Assembly (NCBI RefSeq): GCF_910592395.1
Contig: NC_088326.1
Coordinates: 7,757,001 to 7,821,000 of the forward strand
Length of the DNA stretch: 64,000 nt
Origin: Lineus longissimus
Taxonomy: Eukaryota > Nemertea > Pilidiophora > Heteronemertea > Lineidae
Direction of reading: 5' to 3'
In this document: positions 24,933-36,774 of the stretch, piece after piece
Position numbering within the stretch: position 1 is the stretch's first letter
Layout of the letters: each line of letters opens with the position of its first letter
Translations under genes and position numbers: made by a program
The notes under the pieces: model-generated
The model's input: the letters and a program-made list of their open reading frames with translations, nothing else
What the model was told of the DNA's origin: nothing
The model's database searches: none

Positions 24933-25744
24933 TATTTACTTGATCCCACCAAGACACCAAGACAACACCAAGACAAAGAAAAGCACTACGCCCACCTTAA
25001 TGGTGAGTATTCATGACCCTAGCAGATGCCTATTCAAGAGCAAGGCATATCAGTCATACCTGGTCAAATAGCAGAAGTTGAGGGTTTGGCCTGGGCTGGT
25101 CAGTGTTGATAACGACAGCCTGCTTACATCTTATTTCATGCATCAACCAATCAGAAATAAGCAGTTCATAATTGTAAGTCATGTTGAATATTAATTGACC
25201 GGTTCGGGGTGGAGTTATCGGGTGTTATAGTTCCGTAGCTATAGAGTACAAACTATTACTATTTATTTATTTATTTATTCAAAAACCACATAACTGAGGA
25301 CATTACAGTAACAATACATAGCAGGACATACAAATATACAATCTTTTAAAAACCAGTTAAGTACATTGTACCCAACACCCTAGGGCCAACCCGGTGTAAA
25401 AGTAAAAAGTGTCCCCCCTGGAAAAAGTGTCCGGCCCTATTGAATTCTGCAATATGGTTCTATAGAGACCATGACCGTCAATAGCTCAGAGATTGAAGCG
25501 CATAATAGAATCCTTTGTTCCCGGACATTTTATCTTAGGACATTTTAAACTTCTACACCGGTGTAATGTTTTTGAGTGTTTCCCCTCATTGTTTGGAAAC
25601 GCTCAAAAATAGATTGACAAGTTTTTCTGTGTATCCCCCCTATTGAAAAGTCGTGTTCTCTCTAGCTGCATATTGTTTGGAAACACTGACACATGGGGAA
25701 CAACCACAGATGTTACACCGGCACAAATTATGACCATCGTAGGC

Positions 25745-26508
25745 CTATGAGGCCTTTACTAAGAGACAAACAAGCTTATGATGCAGTGATGCTTTACGGT
25801 TGTAACTATCAGAGAAAATAAGAGACCGTATGGAATCTTCAATTCCATTAGGAGGTGAAGCTTCCACTTGATTATTATTTATGCCGAAAATAACATCCGA
25901 GGGAGACTGACCACTTCCAATAATTATGCCAAGCAACGTGTGAGGGTTGAACTGGCCAGTAATTATATATCTGGACAAAAGTGTACAATACAGCCGAGAG
26001 CAGGGTGATTCACCACTCATTATTCTCGTAAACAAACCGCTAGTCCTCTTAACCAATACCTCTTTAACTTTTGGCACTCCAAGGGCCCGTAACAAGAAGG
26101 ATGTACGGCTTCTCCGTGACAAACCAAGTACCTGTTTTAAAAGATTTCCCTGAGTAGTTTCTAATCTGCGTATGTCTGTTTTTGAAATATACATGGTTTC
26201 ACAGCCAAACATAAGGCAGGGCATACATAAAGACTTCCATAGGTAAACCTTCGTTGCGGTACACAGACCGGGGTAACGCAAACCTTTGTCATTCTGGCCA
26301 TAGAAAGCTCCACGGCATTTTTTAGTTCTATTGTTCACATGGTCCATACTACTACCCAGTTTGTTGTAACTGACACCTAGTATATCTGGCTGCTCCACCG
26401 AACCGAGACAGCTACCATAAATCTTCCATACAGGGTCTTTCTTAAAGTTACGCTTACCCATAATGAGGCATCGGGATTTCATCACATTGAATTTAAAACG
26501 CCATCTAA
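25745..26508 (-). pseudogene. LINE reverse transcriptase, C-terminal part
   Basis: About 254 codons stay open without a stop. They begin with RWRFKFNVMKSRCLIMG, the stretch that normally follows the RT palm, and continue through ILGVSYNK and the thumb/C-terminal part (MPCLMFGCETMYISK, TTQGNLLKQVLGLS). The stop is at the left end. The intact frame suggests a fairly young LINE. It continues upstream in the same frame at 29355 once the Harbinger element and one copy of the target site are set aside. Confidence 0.75.
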
Positions 26509-26663
26509 GGCAGACGTTACATAGAGCTTCACGCTTCACGTTTCACTCTTCACGCGTGTCGCCTCACGCCTCACCCTTCACGCTTCACTCTTCATCCCTC
26601 ACTTTCCCAACGTTACATAGGGTTCACGTTTACTCGTTCATTCGTCACTTCACTGGTGCAGTC

Positions 26664-28770
26664 ATGGCCTCCTCGGAGGACGAAATACTTGCCACGTGTC
26701 TGTTGTTCAACAACAGACAAAAACGAAAGCGGAGGCAGCCAAGGTCGGTCTGGTGCCGGGACCATTTCATTGTGCGAAGCCAGCATGGAGAGTTTCATCG
26801 GACCTACATTCACCTCGCTGACAACCAAGATGAAGCCCTGTTTTTCAATTACATGCGGATGTCGTATGCAAGTTTTGACGAACTGAAAAGGCCAGTGCTC
26901 CCACAGATCTCACCAATTGGGTGTAATTGGAGGCAACCTATATCAGGGGAAGAGAAGCTTGTGCTGACGCTCAGGTGAGTATAGAACGAGACAAAAATGC
27001 AATTCCAATCGATTTTATCTTTATTGTAATCATTCACTTCAAGTTCATCGTATCAATTTGACATACTACAAATTTTGATAAGATGGACTTGGCCTTGAGA
27101 AGAGGGGGGAGAAACGGTCATGCACATTGTCCATACCAAATGATGACATGTGATGGATTGGTCCGGGCAGACATGGCGCAACACTAACATTACATGCGGG
27201 TCTACTCCCTTCAGCATGACATTTTTTCTGCGACTGCTTTTTCAAAACGGCCAGGACGTCGATTTGAAAATCGAGGAAATCGTCTTCAGATAGGGAATCT
27301 ATCATGGGCATTAACGACTTGAAAAACTTCATTCTAGGAGATTCTTTACTTTCCTCAATGCGCTGCTGCATAGCTCTCATCAGTCCTGCTTGACTATCAT
27401 ACTCTGCAGAGTAACTCTTCTTTTTCTTGGGCCTAGACTTCCCACTTTCTTTGCTGGTGGACTTGGTTTCCTGCATTGTTTTAGTCGGCGGGTTACTCCT
27501 ATTATCATCGTCACTAAAGCCATCAATACCAGCCTCATTAGCTGCCTGGGATAATATGGACTGTTCTTCATCATCTGATGCTTCAGGCCCGTTGTCCGAT
27601 TCGTTACCCAAATTGCTCTCCGTAGATCTCTTGTTCTTCACAGCAACAAGAAAACTCCATGGTTTGTCTTCTTTGGAAGCACCGCTGCCGGATTTCTTCT
27701 TTTGCTTTCTGTTTATTGCGTTGCAGTGTGCCCTGTTGAGTTTCTCCCATGTATCCTTGGCAGTGACACCTGAAAAAAAAAAAAATCAAATTAATTGATC
27801 AAATTATCCGAGTCCAGTTTGTTTTCGTTGCAGGCATCAAGCCACTGGATCATCATTTACTGCCATGTCGGTCCCGTTCCACATCTCAAGGACCTCAATC
27901 AGTGAACACGTGGTTGCGACGTGTGAGGTACTGTGGAAAGTGCTGCAGCCCATCGAGCTACCGAAGCCAAAAGAAGAAGACTGGGAACGATTCGCAAAAC
28001 GATTTGGAGATTTATGGGATTATCCTTTCGCTGTGGGAAGCATATCGCACTGGTGAACCCCTCCAATAGCGGCTCAATGTACTATAATTATGAAGGGTTC
28101 CTAAGCATAGTTCTTCTCGCTGTTAGTGATGCCGACTCTTGTTTTACGATTGTCGACGTCGGCCAATACGGGCGAGTCAGTGATGCTGGTGTTTTTCAAG
28201 CATCAGAGTTGTCCCAGCTCCTGGAGGAGAACCGGTTGAACATTCCTGACGACACTCTTCGGATCAGTACATCTGACCAGAAAATCCCTTATCAGATACT
28301 TGGGGATGAGGCCTTCCCGTTGAAGACGTATCTGATGCGTCCTTTCGCAGCCAGAACACTTGATCGCGAGAGACGTATTTACAACTATAGGCATTCGAGA
28401 GCCCGTCGCGCAGTAGAATGTGCTTTTGGCATTTTGGCCAAAAAGTTTGAAATTTTTCAACGAGCCATCCGTTTACAGCCTGACAAAGCTGTTACAAAAA
28501 GCTGCGATTGCCCTCCACAACTTCATCAGAAGGAGAGATGGTCATATGATTGATCGTACATCCACGGTCAAATACGACGACACTGTTCAAATTGATGGAC
28601 AAGGGATGATACCACTTGCTCACCATGGTGGTGGCAGGACACCCGAAGAGGCGACAACCGTACGAAACACAATCAGTGACTTTTTCAGTAACCTGGATGG
28701 AAGAGTTGAGTGGCAGGACCAACACGTCTTCAGGAATGTGGTTGTCAGTGGTGATGAAGATGGTGACTAG
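26664..28770 (+). pseudogene. HARBI1-like transposase of PIF/Harbinger element
   Basis: Exon 1 (26664-26974) encodes the N-terminal domain (ASSEDEILATCLLFNNRQK, FFNYMRMSYASFDELKR, PIGCNWRQPIS) and ends at a GTGAGT donor. Exon 2 starts at 27834 behind a TTGCAG acceptor; the splice keeps the frame (ATGSSFTAMS). Near 28043 about 10 bases are missing: the frame shifts and the first catalytic Asp of the DDE nuclease, normally in a G-x-I-D-G-K-H block, is gone, leaving only KHIALVNP. The rest of the nuclease follows in the second frame (VDVGQYGRVSDAGVF, GDEAFPL with the second Asp, RARRAVECAFGIL with the Glu). A second frameshift near 28490 leads to the C-terminal tail ending at 28770. The enzyme cannot be active. 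Confidence 0.85.
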
Positions 28771-28943
28771 AATGTGGTGATGAATGAGATGTGCATACCT
28801 TTCTTGTACGGTGGTAACTTTTTCCCAATTTCTTTTCAGGCCTGGGCACGCTGGTCTCGATTTTCGTAGTCGGGCTCTGTCGGATCCCACAGCAAGGGTC
28901 TTCTTTGTACGAACTCACACAAGCTTTGTTTATAGTCGTCCAT
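27066..28943 (-). pseudogene. MADF/BESS (Myb-like) protein of the Harbinger element
   Basis: Exon 1 starts at ATG 28943 and encodes the start of a MADF domain (CEFVQRRPLLWDPTEPDYEN). The Trp expected after RAQA is a TGA stop near 28849, with the frame continuing as KEIGKKLPPYKK to a GTATGC donor near 28800. Exon 2 (27769-27066) starts after a T-rich tract and acceptor, finishes MADF (AKDTWEKLNR, PWSFL), then an acidic, Ser-rich linker, a Lys-rich patch (RPKKKK) and a BESS motif (FFKSLMPMIDSLSEDDFLDF). In this superfamily the second protein binds the transposase and helps carry it to the nucleus and to the ends. Most of the transposase intron lies over this exon, on the other strand. Confidence 0.8.
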
Positions 28944-29354
28944 CCTGACCCTGAAAATTTGAAATAAATTACTTGAGACTTTGTGTTTTGTATTTATCTT
29001 ATTTATCCCCTCATTTCCATGTAGTACTATCGGATTAATGGGGCAAATGGTCGTATGTGCTCTAGCAATTCGAGAAAACTCCTACAAAATACTCACAGCT
29101 GTTGGAAAAAATCTTCTCTGGAAAAGTCGAAATACCTCCGGTGCACGTCACAAAGAATGAACATGTCGATTCTTTGCTCACGCGTAATATTGATGAGCTC
29201 ACGCCAAAAATGAAGTGAAGCGACTCCGAGTACAAAATGAAGGCCTATGTAACAGGGTTCATTGAAATACCTTGTTAATTCTTCGGTTCACGCGTGAACC
29301 GTGAGGGTGAGGCGTGAGGAGTGAAACGTGAAGCTCTATGTAACGTCTGCCTTA

Positions 29355-30417
29355 TGGAGTATTGACCACATACATCAATCAATTCTTGGAGACCACTGAC
29401 TGTCAAGCTCAATAACGTTACATCATCCGCATAAGCCGTCGAATTGTAATGGTCCTCACCAATACAGAAACCCCGTTTGGCATCGGTAACCATAGACAAC
29501 ATATCATTCAGAAATATCTTAAACAAAGTAGGAGAGAGTTTACTCCCTTGTCTAGTTCCCTGGAGCAACTTATCTCCCTACTACAAGCACCATTCCATCT
29601 TACCATCGCCTTCATTTTACCAAACCACCTATACAAGAAGAACCAGTGATGATTAGGGATTTTATCCCACAGTTTGTAAAAAAGGCAATCATGCCAAATG
29701 CTGTCAAAGCATTTCTGTGCATCTAGCGAACAAACAAACAAAGGCGACCCATCGCTACTTGCAAGGGCTGCTAAATCATGCATTAATGAACAGCCGAATT
29801 CTATCCCATTACCAGATTTGAACCCAAACTGATTATCATTAGACACATCATCCGGTATCATAAATCCCTCCACCAACTTGGTGTGTATTGAGCTGAGGGT
29901 CACGGGGCGATAATTATTGGGAGAGTTCGCATCCAGAGTTGGTTTCTTTAGAATTGGAACAATAATTCCCATAGCGAACACCTGCGGTACGACCCCCCCA
30001 GGTCAGAATGGAAGAGTAAATAGCCGATAGATGGTCGCATAATTCCTCTGACAGTCCATACAGTAAATGTTCTGTTGTCACTCCGTCACAACCGGGAGAA
30101 GTATTCCGTGGAAGAGCTTTTATCATTTCCTTAACCATCTCAGGGGATATGACACACTCATCCCTTTCCTGTGCCAATAAGGTCTCATAACTATCTCTAA
30201 CTATATTTGCAATGTTCGTCTGAAATTCAGTATATGGTTCCGAGTTCTTCATAATTTTTCCAAAGAAGTTGGCAAATTCATTCGGCACCAAAGTCGAGGG
30301 AAGATTTCCCCCCTCTTTCTTTTCATAATTTTCCAAAAAAACATCCATTTTCCTGTCTCTAAATAGCCTATTGTAGCGTTCGTTTCTCATTTGACCTGCC
30401 AATCCATTTCTATCCAT
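29355..30417 (-). pseudogene. LINE reverse transcriptase, N-terminal and central part
   Basis: Three frames joined by two frameshifts (near 30000 and 29570). The first ends in NTSPGCDGVTTEHLLYG, the usual entry to the RT domain. The second has GIIVPILKK, NNYRPVTLSSI and the motif A region LFVCSLDAQKCFDSIWH. The third has LQGTRQGSKLSPTLFKIFLN and the catalytic box YADD near 29440. The frame then runs into the Harbinger insertion. The clade is uncertain (CR1/L2/RTE-like group). Confidence 0.8.
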
Positions 30418-30420
30418 TAC

Positions 30421-31850
30421 TATATTATAGTACCATATTCTATGCTACTACATATGCCTAATATGGTTGGAATATTATGACAAACCACAGGTTTCTAAAA
30501 TCGAGGGAGTCTAACACGTTTTTGACAAACGCGCACTTACCTTTCTGCACGTTCATAGGCTCACACGTCATAGGCTCACGTAAGCACCTAAGTTTCTCTC
30601 CTGCCAAACTCGGATAATTACATACGATAACAGCCATTAGACATGTGGGCTACAGTAACATGCAAAACTCCCGCGCGCTAAAACGTACGTAATAACACCC
30701 TTGCAGGGGCCTATAACGCGAGCAAAAGATGGTGAGACAGAAAATGAGCGTCTACGAAGTACACATAAACTTCCGGGACGTTCACGGAAAACGTCCTGCC
30801 AAAGGTCTCTAATGTCGTCTCGTCCCATACTCTACTTGAAAGAAGACTCAATGTTTACAATTTTAGACTGCCTAATGGGCTTTAAACGGAGAAGTATAGT
30901 TATTTTATAGTTATATATTTAAGATAGTCATTAAGACTCACGTGTAGTGCCTTGTGGACTACCTTGCACTAGACTGCCGAGTGACTCTAAATTGTAATTA
31001 ATTAATTAATTCATATTGAAGCCTCTTGTATCAAAAATAAAGACACGAAAACACCCCGTAAAACAATGAGTATATATCCCCAAGGTACGATCGAGACCTG
31101 GTGTGATTGCACTTTACAATGTATATTTATAATTTTTTTGCACCAGTTCAACAATTAACAAACTTTGAAAAATTTCAAGTACCCTGACGACTAGTTCTTT
31201 TGCTCTATTCTTAATTAAACACGATATTTTTGCTCAAGCACCAGGAATGAATAAAACTTTGAACAGTGCAATGTACCTAAATTAAAGGACTGGTGCTCCT
31301 TCCTTCCTAGTCCGTGTCGGTGTGAGAACTAGGAGCATTTGGAGCTTCTACTGAATATACCCCTAGTGCACAAATCGAAAGCGAGGCATTCTCTGCAGAC
31401 ACCGCGAGAAGGTGCACGGTCATCGAGCGTATAAAGATATAATTAGATATGTCAGATACTGGCCTCCGCACTGTATTCCTGAGGCTTTCATTTTAAAAAT
31501 GGTAATGCAAAGAGAAATTGACCAATTTGTGTCTTTAAACCCAATCAACGCCAAAATGCACTCTAATTTCTTCGGTTTAACAGCAGGAAGGTTTCAACAT
31601 ACATTCTTAAATTCCTTAAATGCATTTAATTTTAGATCTCGAATTTTAGATTTCACTGATATTGATATTGAAATATCAAATTTGAATAAACAAAATACAG
31701 CATCAAAATTGACCGACTGAAAACGTTACAATGTATTTCGAGACCAACTTGATGATACACCGAAAAAAAATTGAGGGATATGTTGGCTTGATTAGTTTTA
31801 AAGCTGCAAATAGTTTGGTCTATTTATCATTTCATTCCCATGCTGTATAT
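30421..31850. other. Intron 1, no gene recognised
   Basis: An open frame at about 31412-31720 (102 codons, + strand; pieces REIDQFVSLNPINAKMHSN and DFTDIDIEISNLNKQN) is free of stops in AT-rich sequence and might be a fragment of a mobile element protein, but I recognise no family. The rest shows no structure. Confidence 0.3.
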
Positions 31851-31854
31851 AAAT

Positions 31855-32060
31855 GAACATCTAGCCGATACTGTGCGGAGATCAGTGGTTGAATCGTGTT
31901 CAGACTTTGTCGTCCGAATATTTATGTACTTTTGGCATGGACGCACTCTCTCGATGTGCACCCTATAAAGGTGTCTGCGGAGTATACCTCACTTGGATTC
32001 ATGCACGGGGGGGGGGGGGGTAATGTGTAGGGGGTGGTAATGTGTATATTCAGTAGAAGA
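31855..32060. repeat. Dispersed repeat, copy 2
   Basis: Partner of 1-260, same orientation. A poly-G run at about 32008-32020 separates the shared part from unique sequence. Confidence 0.6.
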
Positions 32061-33714
32061 ACCAAATGCACATCACGAACATTCCCGAGAGCTCAGCCTC
32101 GGTCTTACTCGGGAATGTATCTCTGACCCGTCAGCTTTAAGGCAGTTGTTGTTTACAATGTTGGTATTTTGGCACACGCTGGGTGATTCATTATACTGTG
32201 TAGACACTATTTAGCCGATTTGGTGCGTCTGTTTCACATAAGAATAAAAGAATTACTTGATTTGAGGGAACAGGGTCACGACTTTTTAACCAGGGAAGTG
32301 TCCATCTGAAACCTCCCCTCAGCTATAGATTCGAAATTATTATCAGAAAGTGTACTTTGAAAGCATTTTCTGTGGTTTTATTTATTTTATATTTTTGTCC
32401 TTGAAGTCTGTTTCTCATCAATTCCATGGTAATACCGAGAACTCATTCACCCAGCGCCGAAGACCAACTCCATGCAAACCAAAATATCGGAGCTACAGGT
32501 CCGTCCTCGTGCGTTTACCCATGGTAAATCATGTGTGGTAAATGTATTTAGCCAAATAAAGAACACTCCCTGACCGGAAGTTGTAGACCCCGTTCCATAT
32601 GTCCAATTGCATGTATTTCATCGTGTGTTTCTGTTCGGCATAGGAATAGATACCACTTTTTGTGTTTTCCCCCCATTCATTGCGTTAAAGCGTAAATAAT
32701 AATGTGCCAAATACAGTAAGCCAGATTAAATATCAAAATAGGAACTCAGGTCACGGGTTCTCAGATGGTCACATGAATGGAATGGGGTATACACAAGAGC
32801 CATATCCAAGAATTTCAGGTCCGTGTTCGTGTAGGAATAGTCCAGAGCATCATTAACAAGTACCAGGTATTCCACACAGTCAAGAACCTGAGGAGACGAG
32901 GTAGTAAAGTCAATGGTGACATCCAAGCTTGCAAAAAAGTTGTATGGGTGGCCAACAGGCTGTTTTGTAGAATCTGAGTGTCTCGGAAACACAGATTTCA
33001 AAACAGACACTTCAGCAAACCTTACACTAGGAGTATCTATGGATGCCGCCCAAGGAATATACCAATAAGCTCCAACCCAGGCACACAAAAAGCCGTCTGG
33101 CCTTCGCAAAAGCTCACCTGGATAAAGAACTTAGACTTTGGCTGTCAATGTTATGGTCAGATGAGACCAATATTGAACTTCTCGGGCACAGAGATGTGGT
33201 CTTTTTTGGTGACAGAAAGGTGAAGCATTCAAGCAACAACAAAACACATTCCCAACGGAGGGTCAAACATGGAACTGGGAGCATAAAACTGTTGGGCTGT
33301 TTTCAGCAAATAAACCTGGAAACCTTGTTGGGCGGCTTTTTATTGCACTATGTGTGTTCTTCATCTGGTTCATCAGTAAACTATTTTTCTAAACGTGTTT
33401 GATGCTTTTCCAATTTTGTTTTAGCTCTTAGATAGTAGAAACACGCGTTATGCGTTATTACTAGTATGCACGAGGGTAGTTGGTAAAACCTGGACGCAGA
33501 TTTTGGACGCTGGACGCTAAGTTTTGCATCATTGGATTGCGTCACCAGCATTCAATAAATCTTGCCTCAAGTCATATGAATTGCAGTGGGCCTTATCGAA
33601 TTGACGGAACTTTTAGCGGCAGGATCTAATACCAGGTGGGTCGCAAGAATGTTGGTGTTATGACTGTGGTACGTGGTGAGGCTGACCTAAGGCATTCATC
33701 ACAGAGTAGACCCG

Positions 33715-33835
33715 AAGGCACATTTAACGCAATTTGTGACGATTCAAAAGCCCGGGCTATGACGTATAGTTGCGCAGTTGTATTCTGCGTATGGAATTGG
33801 CCAAGGAACCAGACTATATTTCAGCAGTACCCACA
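33715..33835 (+). repeat. ~115 bp dispersed repeat, copy 1
   Basis: Nearly identical to 38645-38757 (same orientation): ggcacatttaac, gacgattcaaaagcccgggc, tatgacgtatagttgcgcag and ggaattggccaaggaaccag are shared. In one frame both read MTYSCAVVFC-WNWPRNQ, so it may be the 5' end of a mobile element ORF. Confidence 0.75.
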
Positions 33836-34134
33836 CTGAGTGTGACCAGTCTAAAGATGGAAGATTTGGAACCAATTTTCTGCTAAAAAGAAGTCAAGTA
33901 GGCGATATTATCACTAGTTCCTTTCAGTGGGTAGTCATAAGGTCTTTAGGGACTACTTTCAGAAATTAGTTCTTGAAAATTTGGCCACAATTCTGTGAAA
34001 ACGATGTTAGAAGTGCACGCTCTGTTCGCGAATTATTTTGAAGTGGAGAATTCCCACAGTATGTGCATTGAATCGGCATGATTCTGTTTGCAATTTAGTT
34101 TTTAGTACTACGATTCTTACATGAGTAATGAAAC

Positions 34135-34990
34135 GGCCAGGGCCATTGTGCTCACCGTATAGATAGTTGGTGCTTTGGAATTCATCCAGGTTAAGAAACA
34201 TTGTACATGCATAGTATATAGGTCAAACCAAAGTCGGTATGATGTGTGATGTATCGTTGCTTGGAGTAAGTACCATAAGATATTATCAAAAACAAGTCAC
34301 TAATAAACGAGATATTGCACTTTTTACATATTTTAGTTTTGGCCTCCTGGTGGCCAAGTTGAGTACCAGATCAGATCGAAATTCGGTGTCCGAGGTTACA
34401 TGATGTAGGGAGTCATGTGTACCAAATTTCAAGTTCATAGCTTTAGTGGTTAAGAAACGTGCCATAGTTACAATCAAATGACCAATTTACGCCATTTGAC
34501 CTCTGTGACCTAGAAAAGCAGGTCAGATCAAAAACTCATCGATTATTTGATGTATCCTTGCTAGGAGAACCTACCGTAAAAAGGTTATTGAAAACGAATC
34601 ACTAACAAGCGAGATATCACACTTTCTAGGTTTTCACTTTTGGCCCCCTGGTGGCCAAGTCGAGAATCAGACCGGACTGAAATTCAGGGTATGTGGTCAA
34701 CTGACCTGGAGGGTCCTTTGTACAAAGTCTCAAGTTCATAGCCTTAACAAACGTTCCACAGTTACGCTCGAATGGCCAATTTACGCCATTTGACCTCTGT
34801 GACCTTGTAAGTACGTCAAATCAAAAACCCGTATCATATGTGATGTATCCTTGATAAGAGTATCTACCATAAATTTTTTACCAAAAACTAATCAGTAATA
34901 AGCGAGATATGGCACTATTCAAATTTTTGGTTTTGGCCCCCTGGTGGCCAAGTTAAGAATCAGACCGGACCGAAAATCAGTGTCGGAGGT
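34135..34990 (-). repeat. ~290 bp-unit repeat block, inverted partner of 44090-45265
   Basis: The block is the reverse complement of 44090-45265, down to its edge: ccgtatagatagttggtgct here against ccaaatatctatacggtgag near 45208. It has about three internal units, each with tttgacctctgtgacct, tgatgtatccttgc and ggccccctggtggccaag. Non-coding. Confidence 0.8.
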
Positions 34991-35849
34991 TAATCTTGTT
35001 AAATAATCAACAAAACTTAGCGTTCAGCTTCCAAAGCTGCGTCCAGGTTTTACCAACTACCACGCAGCGCACAAGTACTGGCGCGAAAGACCTTTTCCGC
35101 CACGTGAGTGCTCGCCGAGATCGGATCGAGTTCACGTCAACCCGCTATTAAGACGCAACGACGTCATCTCCATTTATCGTCGGAGTTGCGGGCATCACCG
35201 TGAAGTCGGAAAAATCGGTATCAGCACCAAGCCGTCACTGGTAAGATCTATGGCTCCAGGACGCGTCTTACTAGTGTATCCTTCCACGTGGAAAAGGTCG
35301 ACGCAGGGAGAGCTAATTCTGGTGGAATCGGAGTCAACGTCGGAAAAGCGTGATAATTCTGTCAGGTTTTGAATTTTTCCATTGGTCCTTTAAAGTTGAT
35401 TGAATCATGATCCAGGACCAGAATATAGAGATTAACATTGAAAACATCAAGCACCCCCCCCCCCCCGCAATAGTTGGTCGTTGGAAGCACTGGACCTCCC
35501 AACAAGATGATAATCGAAAGCATACAGCCAAATGAATCGAGGAATGATTTATGGTCAACAAAGTAAGTGTTTTGGAGTGGCGCCAAGCCAAAGACCGGAC
35601 CTGAACGCTATAAACATTTATGGAAGAAACTAAAGAAAAAGGTCCTTGCCAGGACCTGGAGAAGTCAGCCAAAGAGAAGTGTGCCGAAATCCCATTGGAC
35701 ACGTGTAAAACCTTTGTGATAAACTACAAGAAGCATTTGGGGGCGGTAATTACAAATAAAGACGTTGCCATTGATTCCAGTAAAAATATGAACAATTCTG
35801 GACGTGAGATATTTTGTAAATCTGTCAAATAAAGTACCAAAAAGTATTG

Positions 35850-36531
35850 ATTATCCAGATAATTAATGCGACTCTGCTACTTAAAGCCTTATTTCACCTT
35901 CCCATGTCATTGTTAAAGAATAAAGTTGATTTGTCAAAGACCAGAAGTTCCAAAGGGGTATGAATATTTTTAAACTTATTGACTGCTAGTATTCGGCGGT
36001 GCGTGCGCGCTCAATTACGTTTACGGGTGTAGCACAAAATACGTCTATCAAATCAAAACTGTTTATTCAGGAAAAGCAGATGGAGTACCGATGACCATTA
36101 AGTTGATATTAAATATTAAAGGGGGACTATAGGCAGGAGCAGAGGGGCTTATTTGGTCATCTTTAAGTGACTAATATACAAAGTAAGGACCCTGGGTCAT
36201 GTCAGATTCAGCACTATTCCTCGTATAAGCGTGAATCGTTTCGACATACTGTGAGATGTGAGAGACCCCTATTTGCGACTTTATGTAACTTTATCTTGCC
36301 TTTCTAGCTACTGCCTGTGTTGTCCCTTCAATACCATGTGGGACAAATTGCGGAACATATATGAAATTTAAGTGACTGAGGATGCAAACCGAAAATGACC
36401 TGAGCATCATGACCATAGAAAAACAAACCATCGCCAATTTGATCCGAATAATTTCTTCATTGCTGAAACTTCGTGCCAGTATTGGGTTCCATTGTGTCTT
36501 TTGGTTGTCATAATTTCATGGTAATTTGCAG
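35850..36531. other. Intron 1 end, no gene seen
   Basis: No repeats or coding signal were recognised. The acceptor TTTGCAG ends at 36531. Confidence 0.4.
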
Positions 36532-36774
36532 GTACAAAGGTCTCGGATACAATACGAAAAGGCATAGTAGATGTGGCCTCTTACGAAAATGATCACAAGC
36601 TCTTCATGGTCGGGCAGATATCAGCACTTATTGGCGCATGCGTATGGCTCTTGATTGCAACGTTCTTTCGTCTTCCCGTTTCGGGTACACATAGCATTGT
36701 GGGTGCAATACTTGGATTTGGTCTCGTGGCCCATGGTGCTAATGGTATATATTGGGAAAAGATAGGAATGATAG
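36532..36774 (+). CDS. SLC20A: SLC20/PiT transporter, second coding exon
   Basis: Residues 84-164. The phase-1 join to 18044 restores LLG-TKVSDTIRKGIVDV, the usual continuation in PiT proteins. It then has a membrane segment (ISALIGACVWLLIATFF), the conserved RLPVSGTHSIVGA block, which faces the substrate in this family, and a further hydrophobic stretch ending in GMI. The donor is a good GTAAGT, phase 1. Inverted repeats lie in both neighbouring introns (34135-34990 and 44090-45265). Confidence 0.93.

Larger units (their letters stand above)
26509..29351. mobile_element. PIF/Harbinger DNA transposon with two genes
   Basis: The ends are inverted repeats: GGCAGACGTTACATAGAGCT at 26509 and its reverse complement ending at 29351. 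They are followed by sub-terminal runs of ttcacgcttcacg-type motifs. Flanks are TAA (26506-26508) and TTA (29352-29354); both fit the TWA target that this superfamily prefers, with one mismatch. Inside are a + strand HARBI1-like transposase and a minus-strand MADF/BESS protein, the standard two-gene layout of the superfamily. Both genes are broken. Confidence 0.9.
25265..30420 (-). mobile_element. Non-LTR retrotransposon (LINE), 5'-truncated, split by a Harbinger insertion
   Basis: A minus-strand LINE whose 3' end lies on the left, next to a TTTA-repeat tract at about 25260-25280, and whose RT domain runs to about 30417. No endonuclease domain is seen upstream, so the copy is probably 5'-truncated, as is common for LINEs. 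A 2843 bp Harbinger element (26509-29351) interrupts the RT domain just after the YADD box. The 25285-25744 stretch has no ORF and is taken as 3' UTR. Confidence 0.75.
33476..35060. mobile_element. Non-autonomous element with ~50 bp terminal inverted repeats
   Basis: The left end GTAGTTGGTAAAACCTGGAC returns as its reverse complement at the right end (35041-35060). Both arms extend inward through gcgtccagc/gctgaacgctaagttttg. The 1585 bp interior contains two other repeats (33715-33835 and 34135-34990) and no transposase. The flanks (cacgaggg, cacgcagc) are only partly alike, so the target duplication is uncertain. Confidence 0.65.
32776..35840 (+). pseudogene. Tc1-like transposase, broken and interrupted
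   Basis: The left part (32776-33345) has a helix-turn-helix piece (VGIVQSIINKYQVFHTVKN), then after a frameshift KSRLAFAKAHLDKELRLW and MLWSDETNIELLGH, which holds the first catalytic Asp, then VKHGTGSIKLLGCF. The right part (about 35440-35840) has QQDDN-KHTAK, site of the second Asp, and a stop-ridden version of the last catalytic region followed by the C-terminal tail. Between them lies 33346-35439, including a separate terminal-repeat element (33476-35060). The middle of the transposase is missing, so this is not one simple insertion. Confidence 0.75.

Noticed and set aside
27427-27798. 123-codon + strand frame rich in Leu and Ser
   Set aside because: Antisense of the MADF/BESS exon, which has recognisable motifs on the minus strand.
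32726-33109. 127-codon minus-strand frame
   Set aside because: It lies opposite the Tc1 transposase remnant, whose + strand pieces match a known family; the minus frame is its shadow.
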